From contig NZ_CAJULN010000009.1 of the NCBI RefSeq assembly GCF_910586915.1, positions 43,284-107,283 of the forward strand: a stretch of 64,000 nt of DNA, read 5' to 3'. The position numbers and the translations under genes are program-made. This document shows, one piece after another, positions 9,055 through 17,852 of the stretch; position 1 is the first letter of the stretch; each line of letters begins with the position of its first letter. The notes below the pieces were generated by a model. That model saw only the letters and a program-made list of their open reading frames with translations, ran no database searches and had not been told where the DNA came from. The stretch is from an uncultured Bacteroides sp. (lineage in GTDB: Bacteria > Bacteroidota > Bacteroidia > Bacteroidales > Bacteroidaceae).

Positions 9055-10434
9055 ATGGAATTACCTTTTGCCGAATCATGGAAAATCAAGATGGTAGAAC
9101 CCATCCGCAAAAGCACCCGCGAAGAACGCGAACAATGGATTAAAGAAGCACATTACAACGTATTCCAACTCAAATCGGAACAAGTTTACATCGACCTTAT
9201 CACCGACTCGGGCACAGGAGCCATGAGCGACCGCCAATGGGCGGGAATCATGCTGGGCGACGAAAGTTATGCCGGTGCCAGTTCTTTCTTCAAGCTGAAA
9301 GAGATGATTACCAAACTGACCGGATTTGAGTACGTCATCCCTACGCATCAGGGACGCGCCGCCGAAAACGTGCTCTTCTCCTACCTGGTGCACGAAGGAG
9401 ACATCGTGCCGGGCAACTCGCACTTCGACACCACCAAAGGACATATCGAAGGACGGCACGCCACCGCATTGGACTGCACCGTCGACGCCGCCAAAGAGAC
9501 GCAACTCGAACTGCCCTTCAAAGGAAACGTAGACCCCGACAAACTACAGAAAGCCTTGACGGAACACGCTGAACGCATCCCCTTCATCCTCATAACCATC
9601 ACCAACAACACTGCCGGCGGACAGCCTGTATCCATGCAAAACCTGCGCGAAGTAAGGGCCATTGCCGACAAATATGGCAAACCGGTACTTTTCGACTCCG
9701 CGCGCTTTGCCGAAAACGCTTACTTCATCAAAATGCGTGAGGAGGGCTATCGCGACAAGTCTATCAAGGAAATCACCAAAGAGATGTTTGCCCTTGCCGA
9801 CGGTATGACGATGAGTGCCAAGAAAGACGGAATCGTCAATATGGGCGGATTCATCGCCACACGCCGCGAGGAGTGGTACGAAGGAGCCAAAGGATATTGC
9901 GTACAGTACGAAGGATACCTCACCTATGGCGGAATGAATGGACGAGACATGAACGCACTCGCCATCGGACTGGATGAAAACACGGAGTTCGACAACCTCG
10001 AAACACGCATCAGGCAGGTGGAGTATCTGGCAAAGAAGTTGGACGAATACGGAATTCCTTATCAGCGCCCTGCCGGCGGTCATGCTATTTTCATCGATGC
10101 TCCCAAAGTGCTGACACACGTACCGAAAGAGGAGTTTCCGGCACAGACTCTTACCATCGAACTCTATCTGGAAGCGGGTATCCGGGGATGTGAAATAGGT
10201 TATATCCTCGCCGACCGCGACCCGGTAACGCACGAGAACCGGTTCGGCGGACTCGACCTGCTGCGCCTTGCCATCCCCCGCAGGGTGTACACAGACAATC
10301 ATATGAATGTGATAGCCGCCGCTCTCAAAAATGTGTACGACCGCAGGGAAAGCATCACGCGAGGGGTAAGCATTGCCTGGGAAGCTCCGCTAATGCGGCA
10401 TTTCACAGTCAAACTCGAAAGACTGTCGGTATAA
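9055..10434 (+). CDS. tnaA: Tryptophanase
   Basis: This PLP enzyme splits L-tryptophan into indole, pyruvate and ammonia in the cytosol. The 459 residues match the usual family length. Visible family marks are TDSGTGAMS (residues 50-58), HQGRAAEN in the cofactor-phosphate region, the cofactor aspartate in FDSARFAEN (about 213-221), and MTMSAKKD (251-258), whose Lys is the expected Schiff-base residue. The C-terminal half has RLAIPRRVYT. I see no TnaC-like leader peptide in the short 5' leader, so regulation probably differs from E. coli. It stands alone between its own promoter and a strong terminator. Indole from such Bacteroides enzymes is a known gut metabolite. Confidence 0.96.
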   Translation: MELPFAESWKIKMVEPIRKSTREEREQWIKEAHYNVFQLKSEQVYIDLITDSGTGAMSDRQWAGIMLGDESYAGASSFFKLKEMITKLTGFEYVIPTHQGRAAENVLFSYLVHEGDIVPGNSHFDTTKGHIEGRHATALDCTVDAAKETQLELPFKGNVDPDKLQKALTEHAERIPFILITITNNTAGGQPVSMQNLREVRAIADKYGKPVLFDSARFAENAYFIKMREEGYRDKSIKEITKEMFALADGMTMSAKKDGIVNMGGFIATRREEWYEGAKGYCVQYEGYLTYGGMNGRDMNALAIGLDENTEFDNLETRIRQVEYLAKKLDEYGIPYQRPAGGHAIFIDAPKVLTHVPKEEFPAQTLTIELYLEAGIRGCEIGYILADRDPVTHENRFGGLDLLRLAIPRRVYTDNHMNVIAAALKNVYDRRESITRGVSIAWEAPLMRHFTVKLERLSV

Positions 10435-10456
10435 ATAAAGAAGAGACTGATAAAAA

Positions 10457-10511
10457 AACGGTGAATCACAGAGGAGATTCTACTCCCTCTCTGTGATTCA
10501 CCGTTCTTTTT
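10457..10511. terminator. Bidirectional terminator
   Basis: A 17-bp perfect stem (10457-10473 with 10489-10505) has an A-run on its left and CTTTTTG on its right. It serves the convergent tnaA and phosphopantetheinyl transferase genes. Confidence 0.9.
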
Positions 10512-10531
10512 GAATTATCATCTATTTTGCA

Positions 10532-11164
10532 TCAATTCAAAGTCCACGTCAACACAAAGTCCGGATGGACGCGATAACCAATCTCATATGTTCTTTGCAA
10601 TTCCGTGGCAAACTCCCGGACTTGAAACGTACCCTCCTCTTGAGGAACAAAATGCGTCAGACGAAGTTTGCGCAAGTCAGCATCTGCATCTTCCATACGT
10701 TTAAATACCGCTTCCTTTGCCGACCAATGCAGCAACAGACTCCAAGTCGTATCTCCCCGATAAGCCGCCGCCTGCTCGTCGGAACGCATATACCGGTCAG
10801 CCACCCGATGAACCCGTTGACCGTATTGCTCTATATCAATGCCGACGGCACTCCGCGTACTGAGAATCACAGCAACGTATTCTTTGGTATGAGAAATACT
10901 GATAAAGAAAGAACAATCAGACAGATAAGGCTTGTTCTCAGAAGAGTAAGTAATCTCCTTCTCTTCCCGAAGCATCGTATAAAGCAAGACACGGACAGAC
11001 GTCCACTCCAGTTTCCGCCGTTCGGAAACAAAACGGTTCAATTCCCGCTCGCAAGCGATTCTCCATCCCTCAGGTAGAAGAGACAACAATGCATTCAAAG
11101 GCTCTTCCATCTTCCAGACAGCCCACTGTACACCTTCCGTCTTATGTTGCAGATATAGCGCCAT
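10532..11164 (-). CDS. 4'-phosphopantetheinyl transferase superfamily protein
   Basis: This is a Sfp/AcpT-type enzyme that would move the phosphopantetheine arm from CoA to a carrier-protein serine. The 210 residues include the magnesium-binding motif VGIDIEQ (about residues 107-113) and the second family motif WSAKEAVFK (about 147-155), both intact. It is the last gene of the mutY-ssb-gldE series, 15 bases after gldE. Its carrier-protein substrate is not encoded nearby; fatty-acid ACP is the simplest candidate. Confidence 0.88.
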   Translation of the reverse strand: MALYLQHKTEGVQWAVWKMEEPLNALLSLLPEGWRIACERELNRFVSERRKLEWTSVRVLLYTMLREEKEITYSSENKPYLSDCSFFISISHTKEYVAVILSTRSAVGIDIEQYGQRVHRVADRYMRSDEQAAAYRGDTTWSLLLHWSAKEAVFKRMEDADADLRKLRLTHFVPQEEGTFQVREFATELQRTYEIGYRVHPDFVLTWTLN

Positions 11165-11179
11165 CTTACGTCTGACCGA

Positions 11180-12532
11180 TTACTCCTTCTCTTCGAAGCC
11201 TTCCGCCTCCTTAGGCAGAATCGTAAACTTTACCTTCAAAATACGGCGGCTATCCATCTCCAACACTTCAAACTCGTAATTATGATAAGTCACCTTCTCG
11301 TGCAAAGTCGGGAATTCTCCCTTTATCTCAAGCAGCATACCGGCCAAAGTATCGGCATCGCCCACCACTTTCTCAAACTCATCCTCGTCTACCTTCGCAA
11401 TCTTATAGAAATCAGTCAACTGCGTCTTTGCCTCAAACACCCAAGTGCGGTCATTCAACACGACATACGTACGCTCTTCGTCGTCATATTCATCATGAAT
11501 TTCTCCCACTATCTCTTCGATGATATCCTCCATCGTCACCAATCCGGAAGTTCCTCCGAACTCGTCCACAACAATGGCGATATGAATCTTATTTGCTTGA
11601 AAATCGCGAAGCAAATCATCAATCATCTTCGTCTCTGGCACAAAATAAGCAGGACGAATCAACGACTGCCAACGGAAGTTATCCCCTTTGCTCACATGAG
11701 GCAGGAGGTCTTTGATATACAACACGCCCTTGATATCATCCCGCGAACCGGAAAAGACAGGAATGCGCGAATAAGCATTCTCAATGATGCAATGCATCAC
11801 CTCCTTGAAAGGTGTGCGAATATCCAAATCAACCATATCCAAACGGGAGGTCATGACCTCCTTCACAGTCTCCCCACCGAAACGGATAATACCTTCAAGA
11901 ATATTATTCTCTTCGGTCAGCTCCGCCTTGTCCGTAAGTTCCAGCGCATGAGACAACTCGTCAACGGAAATATTATGGCTTTTCTTGGAAATATGTTTGT
12001 TGAGAAACGTGGTAGAACGCACGAGCACGGTAGCCACCGGATGAAATATTTTTTCCAAATAATAGATACCCGGTGCGGAGAAGCGGCAAAACGCCAGTGT
12101 CTTCTGCGCCGAATAAATCTTCGGCATAATCTCACCGAACAGCAACAACAGGAAAGTCAATATGACTGTCAGTATCAAAAACTCTGCCAGCGGAGAATGA
12201 AACACAAAGACATTCATAAAGAAGAAGTTGCAGAGCATGATAATGGTTACGTTCACAAAATTGTTGGTAATCAAAATCGTAGCCAAAAGACGCTCGGTAT
12301 CACCGAGAAGAGCACTTATTTTGTCATCGGAGGGATGATTGCGTTCGTCAATGTCATTCCGGTCTGAAGGGGAAAGCGAGAAAAAGGCAATTTCAGAAGC
12401 CGAAGCAAATCCCGAAGCAAGCAGGAGCACGCCTGCCAATACTATGGCAATAATAGCAGAAATAGAAGGAGTGTTTACGGTAATACCGTTGAAAATGTCA
12501 GCCAATTGGCTTAAATAACCATCTGATTCCAA
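11180..12532 (-). CDS. gldE: GldE-type CNNM/CorC transporter-associated protein
   Basis: This is a 450-residue inner-membrane protein. An N-terminal DUF21/CNNM membrane domain has about four helices (residues 20-160, with ASGFASASEIAFFSL and the LLLFGEIMPK signature). Two CBS domains follow (about 210-330, including YSRIPVF and VDEFGGTSGLVTMEDIIEEIVGEI), then a C-terminal CorC/HlyC domain. The start appears to be TTG: an in-frame stop lies four codons upstream and there is no ATG before the first helix. The order mutY-ssb-gldE is common in Bacteroidetes. Here the gliding partner gldD is missing, as expected for a non-gliding Bacteroides, so a divalent-cation transport role is more likely than motility. 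Confidence 0.88.
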   Translation of the reverse strand: MESDGYLSQLADIFNGITVNTPSISAIIAIVLAGVLLLASGFASASEIAFFSLSPSDRNDIDERNHPSDDKISALLGDTERLLATILITNNFVNVTIIMLCNFFFMNVFVFHSPLAEFLILTVILTFLLLLFGEIMPKIYSAQKTLAFCRFSAPGIYYLEKIFHPVATVLVRSTTFLNKHISKKSHNISVDELSHALELTDKAELTEENNILEGIIRFGGETVKEVMTSRLDMVDLDIRTPFKEVMHCIIENAYSRIPVFSGSRDDIKGVLYIKDLLPHVSKGDNFRWQSLIRPAYFVPETKMIDDLLRDFQANKIHIAIVVDEFGGTSGLVTMEDIIEEIVGEIHDEYDDEERTYVVLNDRTWVFEAKTQLTDFYKIAKVDEDEFEKVVGDADTLAGMLLEIKGEFPTLHEKVTYHNYEFEVLEMDSRRILKVKFTILPKEAEGFEEKE

Positions 12533-12609
12533 AGAGTATATGTTTTAGTTTAACAAAAGACAATGTGCCAATCTGCTCACGAAAACCTATTGGCACACTA
12601 TCACATTAT

Positions 12610-13062
12610 TTAGAATGGCAGGTCGTCTGCCAAATTATCTTGCACAGGTTTCGACTGTGATTGCTGCGCTTGTTGCGGCTGTCCGGCACCGGGTTGTTGT
12701 GCAGCAGTGGAAGTTCCCTGATTACCCCCTTTCGGAGACAGCATTTCCATATTGTCTACATAAATCTCGGTGATATAGCGCAAAGCACCCGACTGGTCGC
12801 TGTAAGAACGTGTGCGAATCTTCCCTTCGAGATACAGTTTGTCACCCTTGTGCACATACTTGTCCACAATCTCTGCCAAGCGGTTGGATGCAACAATATT
12901 ATGCCACTCCGTCCGTTCGGGAATTTGGGTACCGTTCTGCAACGTATAGGCACGGTCTGTCGTAGCCAACGGAAAAGTTGCCACAGCCGAACCCGTATCA
13001 AAATATTTCACCCGCGGGTCTTGTCCTACGTTCCCTATCAATATCACTTTGTTTATCGACAT
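12610..13062 (-). CDS. ssb: Single-stranded DNA-binding protein
   Basis: The 150 residues begin with MSINKVILIGNVGQDP, the start of the OB fold, and keep family motifs such as WHNIVASNRLAEIVDKYVHKG and the RSYSDQSG loop. A Gln/Ala/Gly-rich linker (about residues 110-140) leads to an acidic tip ending DDLPF, the tail that recruits replication and repair partners. It lies between mutY and gldE in the same direction. Confidence 0.96.
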   Translation of the reverse strand: MSINKVILIGNVGQDPRVKYFDTGSAVATFPLATTDRAYTLQNGTQIPERTEWHNIVASNRLAEIVDKYVHKGDKLYLEGKIRTRSYSDQSGALRYITEIYVDNMEMLSPKGGNQGTSTAAQQPGAGQPQQAQQSQSKPVQDNLADDLPF

Positions 13063-13147
13063 ATATGTATCAAGTTTATAATACTTCGTTCAAATTTGTG
13101 CCAAAATTAAACAGAATAACAATAGGATGCAAGGATTGTTATAACTT

Positions 13148-14197
13148 TTATTTTGAATCGACATACTTCTCAACAAAAGCGTGCACCAATTTGGAAACGG
13201 CATATTGCCCCAATTCTTCTACCTTTATTTTCTGAAACTTACTGAAAGAAGTGGTTGCTTCGGGCAACGTCACTTCATAGAAATTGGCGTAAATCACCCG
13301 GTGAGACAGCACGTGCTTCACCTCTCTGCACACTGAGCGAACTACCGGATGTTCACCCGGCGCAAAGAACGACCGAAAATCGGGTAAAGCCAAAAACTCT
13401 TTTTCGGGCAAAGCCACCGACGTTTCTATCAAAGGCAGCTCGAACAGGTTTTTCCAAATATCGTCTGCCGTCCGTTTATTAATAAAGGTATGCGCGCCCG
13501 CACGTACATAAATATAATTCAAATAACGGTTGGTGGTTTTCGTTTTATGCCGTTTCACTGGCAGTTTTGACACGCTTCCTTTCGAGAGTGCCGCACAGCC
13601 GTCAGCCAACGGACAAAACAGGCAATCAGGCGACTGCGGGGTACACTGAACCGCACCGAAATCCATTATCGCCTGATTGTAAACAGCTGGACGTTTTTTA
13701 TCCAGCAACTCATCCGCCAAAGCCGCAAAGAGTTTCTTCCCTTCGGTCGAATCAATCGGGGTGCCAATATCGAAATAGCGCGAAAGCACACGATACACAT
13801 TTCCGTCCACCACCGCATAGGGCATACCATAGGCAAACGAGCAGATAGCTGCAGCCGTGTACTCCCCTACTCCTTTCAAAGTCCGTACGCCCGAATACGT
13901 TTGCGGGAAAACCCCGTCCATGCTTTTAGCAGCGGCATGAAGATTTCGGGCACGCGAGTAATAGCCTAACCCCTGCCAGTACTTCATCACCTCATCCTCG
14001 TCCGCATCTGCCAATGTACGTACATCGGGAAAACGCTCAACGAAACGAAGAAAATAATCATATCCCTGCGCCACACGCGTCTGCTGGAGGATGATTTCTG
14101 AAATCCATATCAGATACGGATCGGAAGATTCCCGCCAGGGCAACTCACGTTTATTCTCTTCATACCACCTTATAATTACTTCAGTAAACTCACTCAT
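13148..14197 (-). CDS. mutY: A/G-specific adenine DNA glycosylase
   Basis: This base-excision repair enzyme removes adenine paired with 8-oxoguanine. The 349-residue protein has the WISEIILQQTRV region with catalytic Glu, and a helix-hairpin-helix LKGVGEYTAAAICSFAYG (about residues 106-123) followed by the catalytic Asp in VDGNVYRVLSR. The 4Fe-4S cluster ligands fit Cx6Cx2Cx5C (CTPQSPDC, C, C; about residues 185-201). A C-terminal NUDIX-like 8-oxoG recognition domain ends the protein. All key residues are intact. It is the first gene of the leftward series with ssb, gldE and the phosphopantetheinyl transferase. Confidence 0.96.
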   Translation of the reverse strand: MSEFTEVIIRWYEENKRELPWRESSDPYLIWISEIILQQTRVAQGYDYFLRFVERFPDVRTLADADEDEVMKYWQGLGYYSRARNLHAAAKSMDGVFPQTYSGVRTLKGVGEYTAAAICSFAYGMPYAVVDGNVYRVLSRYFDIGTPIDSTEGKKLFAALADELLDKKRPAVYNQAIMDFGAVQCTPQSPDCLFCPLADGCAALSKGSVSKLPVKRHKTKTTNRYLNYIYVRAGAHTFINKRTADDIWKNLFELPLIETSVALPEKEFLALPDFRSFFAPGEHPVVRSVCREVKHVLSHRVIYANFYEVTLPEATTSFSKFQKIKVEELGQYAVSKLVHAFVEKYVDSK

Positions 14198-14316
14198 ACT
14201 AATGTATCATCTAACATTTATCTTGTATATGCTATTCAAAAGAGACACAAAAGTAACTCTTTTGCCTATAAGAAACCCCAAAGCCACTATTTTTTTAGAA
14301 AAATGTGCATAATATA

Positions 14317-14348
14317 TTTTTTTAGGAGATGAAAAAGCTATATATTTG
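14317..14348 (+). promoter_or_regulatory. Promoter of the HU gene
   Basis: TATATTTG (14341-14348) is a perfect -7 box. A T-run (about 14317-14323) fits the -33 position. The leader to the ATG at 14400 is A/T rich. Confidence 0.7.
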
Positions 14349-14399
14349 CAGTCCAAAAAATTAGCAATAACATAGTAATAATATTTTTTTTAAGGAAAA

Positions 14400-14675
14400 A
14401 TGACTAAAGCAGATATTGTAAACGAGATTACAAAGAAAACTGGGATTGACAAACAGACAGTTCTTACAACAGTTGAAGCATTCATGGACGCTGTTAAAGA
14501 TTCTTTGTCCAATGACGAGAACGTGTATTTACGCGGATTCGGTAGTTTCGTTGTAAAGAAAAGAGCGCAGAAAACCGCTCGTAATATTTCAAAGAACACT
14601 ACTATTATTATCCCCGAGCACAATATTCCGGCTTTCAAACCGGCTAAGACATTTACAATTTCAGTAAAGAAATAA
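14400..14675 (+). CDS. HU-family DNA-binding protein
   Basis: A 91-residue nucleoid protein of the HU/IHF family. It begins MTKADIVNEITKKTGID, keeps the dimer core with FGSFVVKKR and the DNA-binding beta-arm region RNISKNTTIIIPEHNIPAFKPAKT, including the Pro that intercalates into DNA. Length and layout are those of a complete HU protein. A tiny basic gene and then RNase E/G follow in the same direction. Confidence 0.95.
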   Translation: MTKADIVNEITKKTGIDKQTVLTTVEAFMDAVKDSLSNDENVYLRGFGSFVVKKRAQKTARNISKNTTIIIPEHNIPAFKPAKTFTISVKK

Positions 14676-14709
14676 TAAACAAGAGTATTAACCCATAAAA
14701 TGTGAAGCT

Positions 14710-14802
14710 ATGCCAAGCGGAAAAAAGAAAAAAAGACACAAAATGTCTACGCACAAGCGTAAAAAAAGACTGAGAAAGAACAGACATAAAAGCAAAAAAT
14801 AA
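14710..14802 (+). CDS. Small basic AURKAIP1/COX24-domain protein (30 aa)
   Basis: The frame ATG 14710 to TAA 14800-14802 encodes 30 residues: MPSGKKKKRHKMSTHKRKKR, then LRKNRHKSKK. More than half are Lys or Arg. The KKKRHKMSTHKRKKRLRKNRHK pattern is that of the COX24_C / mS38 family, whose mitochondrial members are small-subunit ribosomal proteins; bacterial members in Bacteroidetes are similarly tiny. It is 34 bases after the HU stop and probably co-transcribed. It is shorter than most gene-calling cut-offs. A ribosome-associated role is inferred from the family. Confidence 0.85.
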   Translation: MPSGKKKKRHKMSTHKRKKRLRKNRHKSKK

Positions 14803-14824
14803 TTTTTAAGTCTGATTCACACAG

Positions 14825-14876
14825 AAACAAAGAACAAACTTGCGAAGCCAATGTCTTTCAAGTTTGTTCTTTGTTT
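14825..14876 (+). promoter_or_regulatory. 18-bp perfect hairpin upstream of RNase E/G
   Basis: AAACAAAGAACAAACTTG (14825-14842) is exactly complementary to 14859-14876, with a 16-base loop. No T-run follows, so it is not a classical intrinsic terminator. It could end the HU transcript, or be a stem in the RNase E/G leader that the enzyme itself acts on. Confidence 0.65.
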
Positions 14877-14958
14877 AAGTAGCTAACCCAAGATGAACAA
14901 TTTGTCAATAATGTTGTTCATAGGAATAAGGTTCAATCAATAATAAGGAAACAAACCA

Positions 14959-16533
14959 GTGACAAGTGAATTAGTAGTTGACGTACAGCCCAAAGAGGTC
15001 TCCATTGCTCTTCTCGAAGACAAGAGTCTGGTGGAACTTCAAAGCGAAGGAAGAAACATTTCTTTTTCAGTGGGCAATATGTATTTGGGACGCATCAAGA
15101 AATTGATGCCCGGACTGAACGCCTGCTTCGTAGACGTCGGTTACGAGAAAGACGCTTTCCTTCATTATCTTGACCTGGGTCCTCAATTTAACTCACTCGA
15201 AAAGTTTGTAAAGCAGACTTTAAGCGACAAAAAGAGGCTGAACTCCATCAGCAAAGCAACCCTGCTTCCCGATCTTGACAAGGACGGCACTGTATCCAAC
15301 ACACTCAAGGTAGGACAAGAAGTTGTGGTGCAAATCGTAAAGGAACCTATCTCCACGAAGGGACCTCGACTGACGTCCGAAATATCATTTGCAGGACGCT
15401 ATCTCGTGCTCATCCCTTTCAACGATAAAGTTTCCGTATCACAAAAAATTAAATCGAGCGAAGAACGCGCCCGCCTGAAACAACTGCTGATGAGCATCAA
15501 GCCGAAAAACTTCGGTGTAATCGTCCGCACAGTGGCCGAAGGCAAACGCGTAGCCGAACTCGACGGAGAGCTTAAAGTCCTGATCAAGCATTGGGAAGAT
15601 GCAATGGCGAAAGTACAGAAAGCCACCAAGTATCCGACGTTGATTTATGAAGAAACCAGCCGCGCCGTAGGCTTGTTGCGCGACCTCTTCAACCCTTCTT
15701 TTGAAAATATTCACGTCAATGATGAGGCTGTGTACAATGAAATCAAAGACTATGTATCACTGATTGCACCCGAACGCGCCAACATCGTGAAACTATACAA
15801 AGGCCAACTTCCCATTTACGACAATTTCGGCATCACCAAGCAGATTAAATCATCGTTTGGAAAAACCATCTCTTACAAGAGCGGTGCTTATCTGATTATT
15901 GAGCACACAGAAGCACTTCACGTAGTGGATGTGAACAGTGGAAACCGCACCAAAAACGCCAACGGACAGGAAGGCAACGCACTCGAAGTAAATTTGGGGG
16001 CTGCCGACGAGCTGGCACGCCAACTGCGATTAAGAGATATGGGTGGTATCATCGTCGTAGACTTCATCGACATGAACGAAGCCGAAAACCGTCAGAAACT
16101 TTACGAACGGATGTGTGCCAATATGCAGAAAGACAGGGCACGGCATAACATTCTGCCGCTCAGCAAATTCGGGCTGATGCAGATTACACGCCAGCGTGTG
16201 CGTCCGGCAATGGATGTCAACACAAGTGAAATCTGCCCTACCTGCTTCGGCAAAGGCACTATCAAGTCGTCCATTCTCTTTACGGACACTTTGGAGAGTA
16301 AAATTGATTATCTGGTCAACAAACTGAAGATTAAGAAATTCTCGTTACACGTCCATCCATATGTGGCCGCTTATATCAATCAAGGACTCGTTTCCCTGAA
16401 ACGGAAGTGGCAGATGAAATACGGATTAGGTATCAAGGTTATTCCAAGCCAAAAACTCGCATTTCTACAATATGTGTTCTATGATATACATGGAGAAGAA
16501 ATCGACATGAAGGAGGAATTCGAAATCAAATAG
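14959..16533 (+). CDS. rng: Ribonuclease E/G family endoribonuclease
   Basis: This is a 524-residue RNase G-size protein without the long E. coli RNase E tail. It starts at GTG 14959 (MTSELVVDVQP), with no ATG in a suitable place. An S1 RNA-binding domain lies at about residues 35-130 (GNMYLGRIKKLMPGLNACFVDVG). The catalytic core has two metal-binding aspartates, in HVVDVNSGNRTK and VVDFIDMN, and the Zn-link CPTCFGKG near residue 430. These enzymes cut A/U-rich single-stranded RNA in rRNA maturation and mRNA decay. A strong intrinsic terminator follows directly. Confidence 0.94.
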   Translation: MTSELVVDVQPKEVSIALLEDKSLVELQSEGRNISFSVGNMYLGRIKKLMPGLNACFVDVGYEKDAFLHYLDLGPQFNSLEKFVKQTLSDKKRLNSISKATLLPDLDKDGTVSNTLKVGQEVVVQIVKEPISTKGPRLTSEISFAGRYLVLIPFNDKVSVSQKIKSSEERARLKQLLMSIKPKNFGVIVRTVAEGKRVAELDGELKVLIKHWEDAMAKVQKATKYPTLIYEETSRAVGLLRDLFNPSFENIHVNDEAVYNEIKDYVSLIAPERANIVKLYKGQLPIYDNFGITKQIKSSFGKTISYKSGAYLIIEHTEALHVVDVNSGNRTKNANGQEGNALEVNLGAADELARQLRLRDMGGIIVVDFIDMNEAENRQKLYERMCANMQKDRARHNILPLSKFGLMQITRQRVRPAMDVNTSEICPTCFGKGTIKSSILFTDTLESKIDYLVNKLKIKKFSLHVHPYVAAYINQGLVSLKRKWQMKYGLGIKVIPSQKLAFLQYVFYDIHGEEIDMKEEFEIK

Positions 16534-16536
16534 ACA

Positions 16537-16580
16537 GAAAAGGCGGCTCGTCAAAAAGAACAAGCCGCCTTTTTGTTTTT
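16537..16580 (+). terminator. Intrinsic terminator of RNase E/G
   Basis: The GC-rich stem AAAGGCGGCT/AGCCGCCTTT (about 16537-16548 with 16563-16574) is followed by a T-rich run. Confidence 0.9.
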
Positions 16581-16625
16581 CATATCACCGCTTATCGGAA
16601 CTTCTCTGCAGAACCCAACAAGAAA

Positions 16626-17051
16626 TCATCCCTCATTCCTCGTAGAAACGAAACACTTGCGAAACACAAACGTATCTGCCAAAAAGTAATTAAGTAATCC
16701 GGAGATAAGCAATGCTGCAAAGTTGCACCATATCACACCCCATCCGAACATCTTCTCGAAAATCAGCAGGAATAGCATCTTCACTAAAAAAGCCACTACG
16801 GAAGAGAGGTTAAACACAAAGAAGCGAAGCCAAAAGTCACGCGTACACCTGCCGCTTATGCGGTCTTTCCATATCCAGCAATACGAACAGAGAAAGTTGC
16901 TCATCACTGCGAACTCGAACGAAATGATAGGTGAAACAACATAAACTCCCCAATATCCTTCGAAAAGGAAATGGGAACATATCCACAATACAAACGTATC
17001 GACTCCTGTGCCGAACAGACGGCTTACTACAAACTCTAAATAGGTACGCAA
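16626..17051 (-). CDS. GtrA-family membrane protein
   Basis: This is a 141-residue four-helix membrane protein of the GtrA type, a family linked to flipping or moving polyprenyl-linked sugars. It shows RLFGTGVDTFVLW in helix 1 and GLLNYFLADTFVFRK near the end, matching the family's N/F-rich last helix. The start seems to be TTG at 17051, four bases after the CDP-alcohol transferase stop, so the two genes are translationally close. Substrate is unknown. Confidence 0.82.
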   Translation of the reverse strand: MRTYLEFVVSRLFGTGVDTFVLWICSHFLFEGYWGVYVVSPIISFEFAVMSNFLCSYCWIWKDRISGRCTRDFWLRFFVFNLSSVVAFLVKMLFLLIFEKMFGWGVIWCNFAALLISGLLNYFLADTFVFRKCFVSTRNEG

Positions 17052-17055
17052 ACTA

Positions 17056-17760
17056 TCAATCCTCCTTTTTTTCGGGGTTATAGGGCTTTAACGGATCGCG
17101 TTCGGCAAGAATACGGCGGTCTACAAGGAATTGGCTGAGCCATGCTCCGAAAAGGAAAAGAGCAATCAGCAAACCGGCAATATCAAATACACCCAACGTT
17201 TGTCCGCCAACCGTATAGGAAATTGCAGACAAAGGAGTGTACATAAACACGGTATTGATAAGTATGACTACCAAACGGAATTCCGTAGGGCCGAAACTGC
17301 CGTAAGTCAATCTGAATTCGTCTTTAATAATCGTGGAAATATATGTATAAATGGAAAGCACGAGATATCCTGCCAACACCAACATGGCTACATCGAGCCT
17401 AAACATAGGAGAAATGCCTGCTCCGATGCACATGATGCAGATAGTCACCGCATCCAACGTATGGTCGATAAAAAAGCCGTAAATCGGGCGTTGCGTATGA
17501 CGCACACGTGCCAACGTTCCGTCAAGGCTGTCGCCATACCAGTTTATCACCAGCCCTAATGATGAAATCCACAAATAATTCTTGTCAATATGAGCCAAAG
17601 CAAACCCCAGTCCGCAGACAACGGCACCCAGCAGCCCGATGTATGTCAACATATCCGAAGTCATCCACGACGGCTGTCTTTCCGCCAGCCATATCAATGC
17701 TTTTTTCTCCATTGCGTTAAGCAATGAAGTCTGTATTCTATTTGACGATTCTTTACCCAT
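17056..17760 (-). CDS. CDP-alcohol phosphatidyltransferase family protein
   Basis: This integral membrane enzyme would join a CDP-linked donor to an alcohol. The family signature is present as DSLDGTLARVRHTQRPIYGFFIDHTLD (about residues 79-105), a DGx2ARx8Gx3Dx3D arrangement with all aspartates in place. About six helices are seen. I start at ATG 17760 (MGKESS); a TTG six codons earlier is possible. The GtrA gene next door suggests lipid-linked head-group or glycolipid work. The acceptor alcohol cannot be told from sequence. Confidence 0.85.
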   Translation of the reverse strand: MGKESSNRIQTSLLNAMEKKALIWLAERQPSWMTSDMLTYIGLLGAVVCGLGFALAHIDKNYLWISSLGLVINWYGDSLDGTLARVRHTQRPIYGFFIDHTLDAVTICIMCIGAGISPMFRLDVAMLVLAGYLVLSIYTYISTIIKDEFRLTYGSFGPTEFRLVVILINTVFMYTPLSAISYTVGGQTLGVFDIAGLLIALFLFGAWLSQFLVDRRILAERDPLKPYNPEKKED

Positions 17761-17852
17761 TCCTAAATTTTTCAGCAAAAGTATATCTTATTTCAACAAA
17801 TGTGTACATATAGAGATGTCTTTTTGAGGCTATTTAACACTTAAAAGTATCA

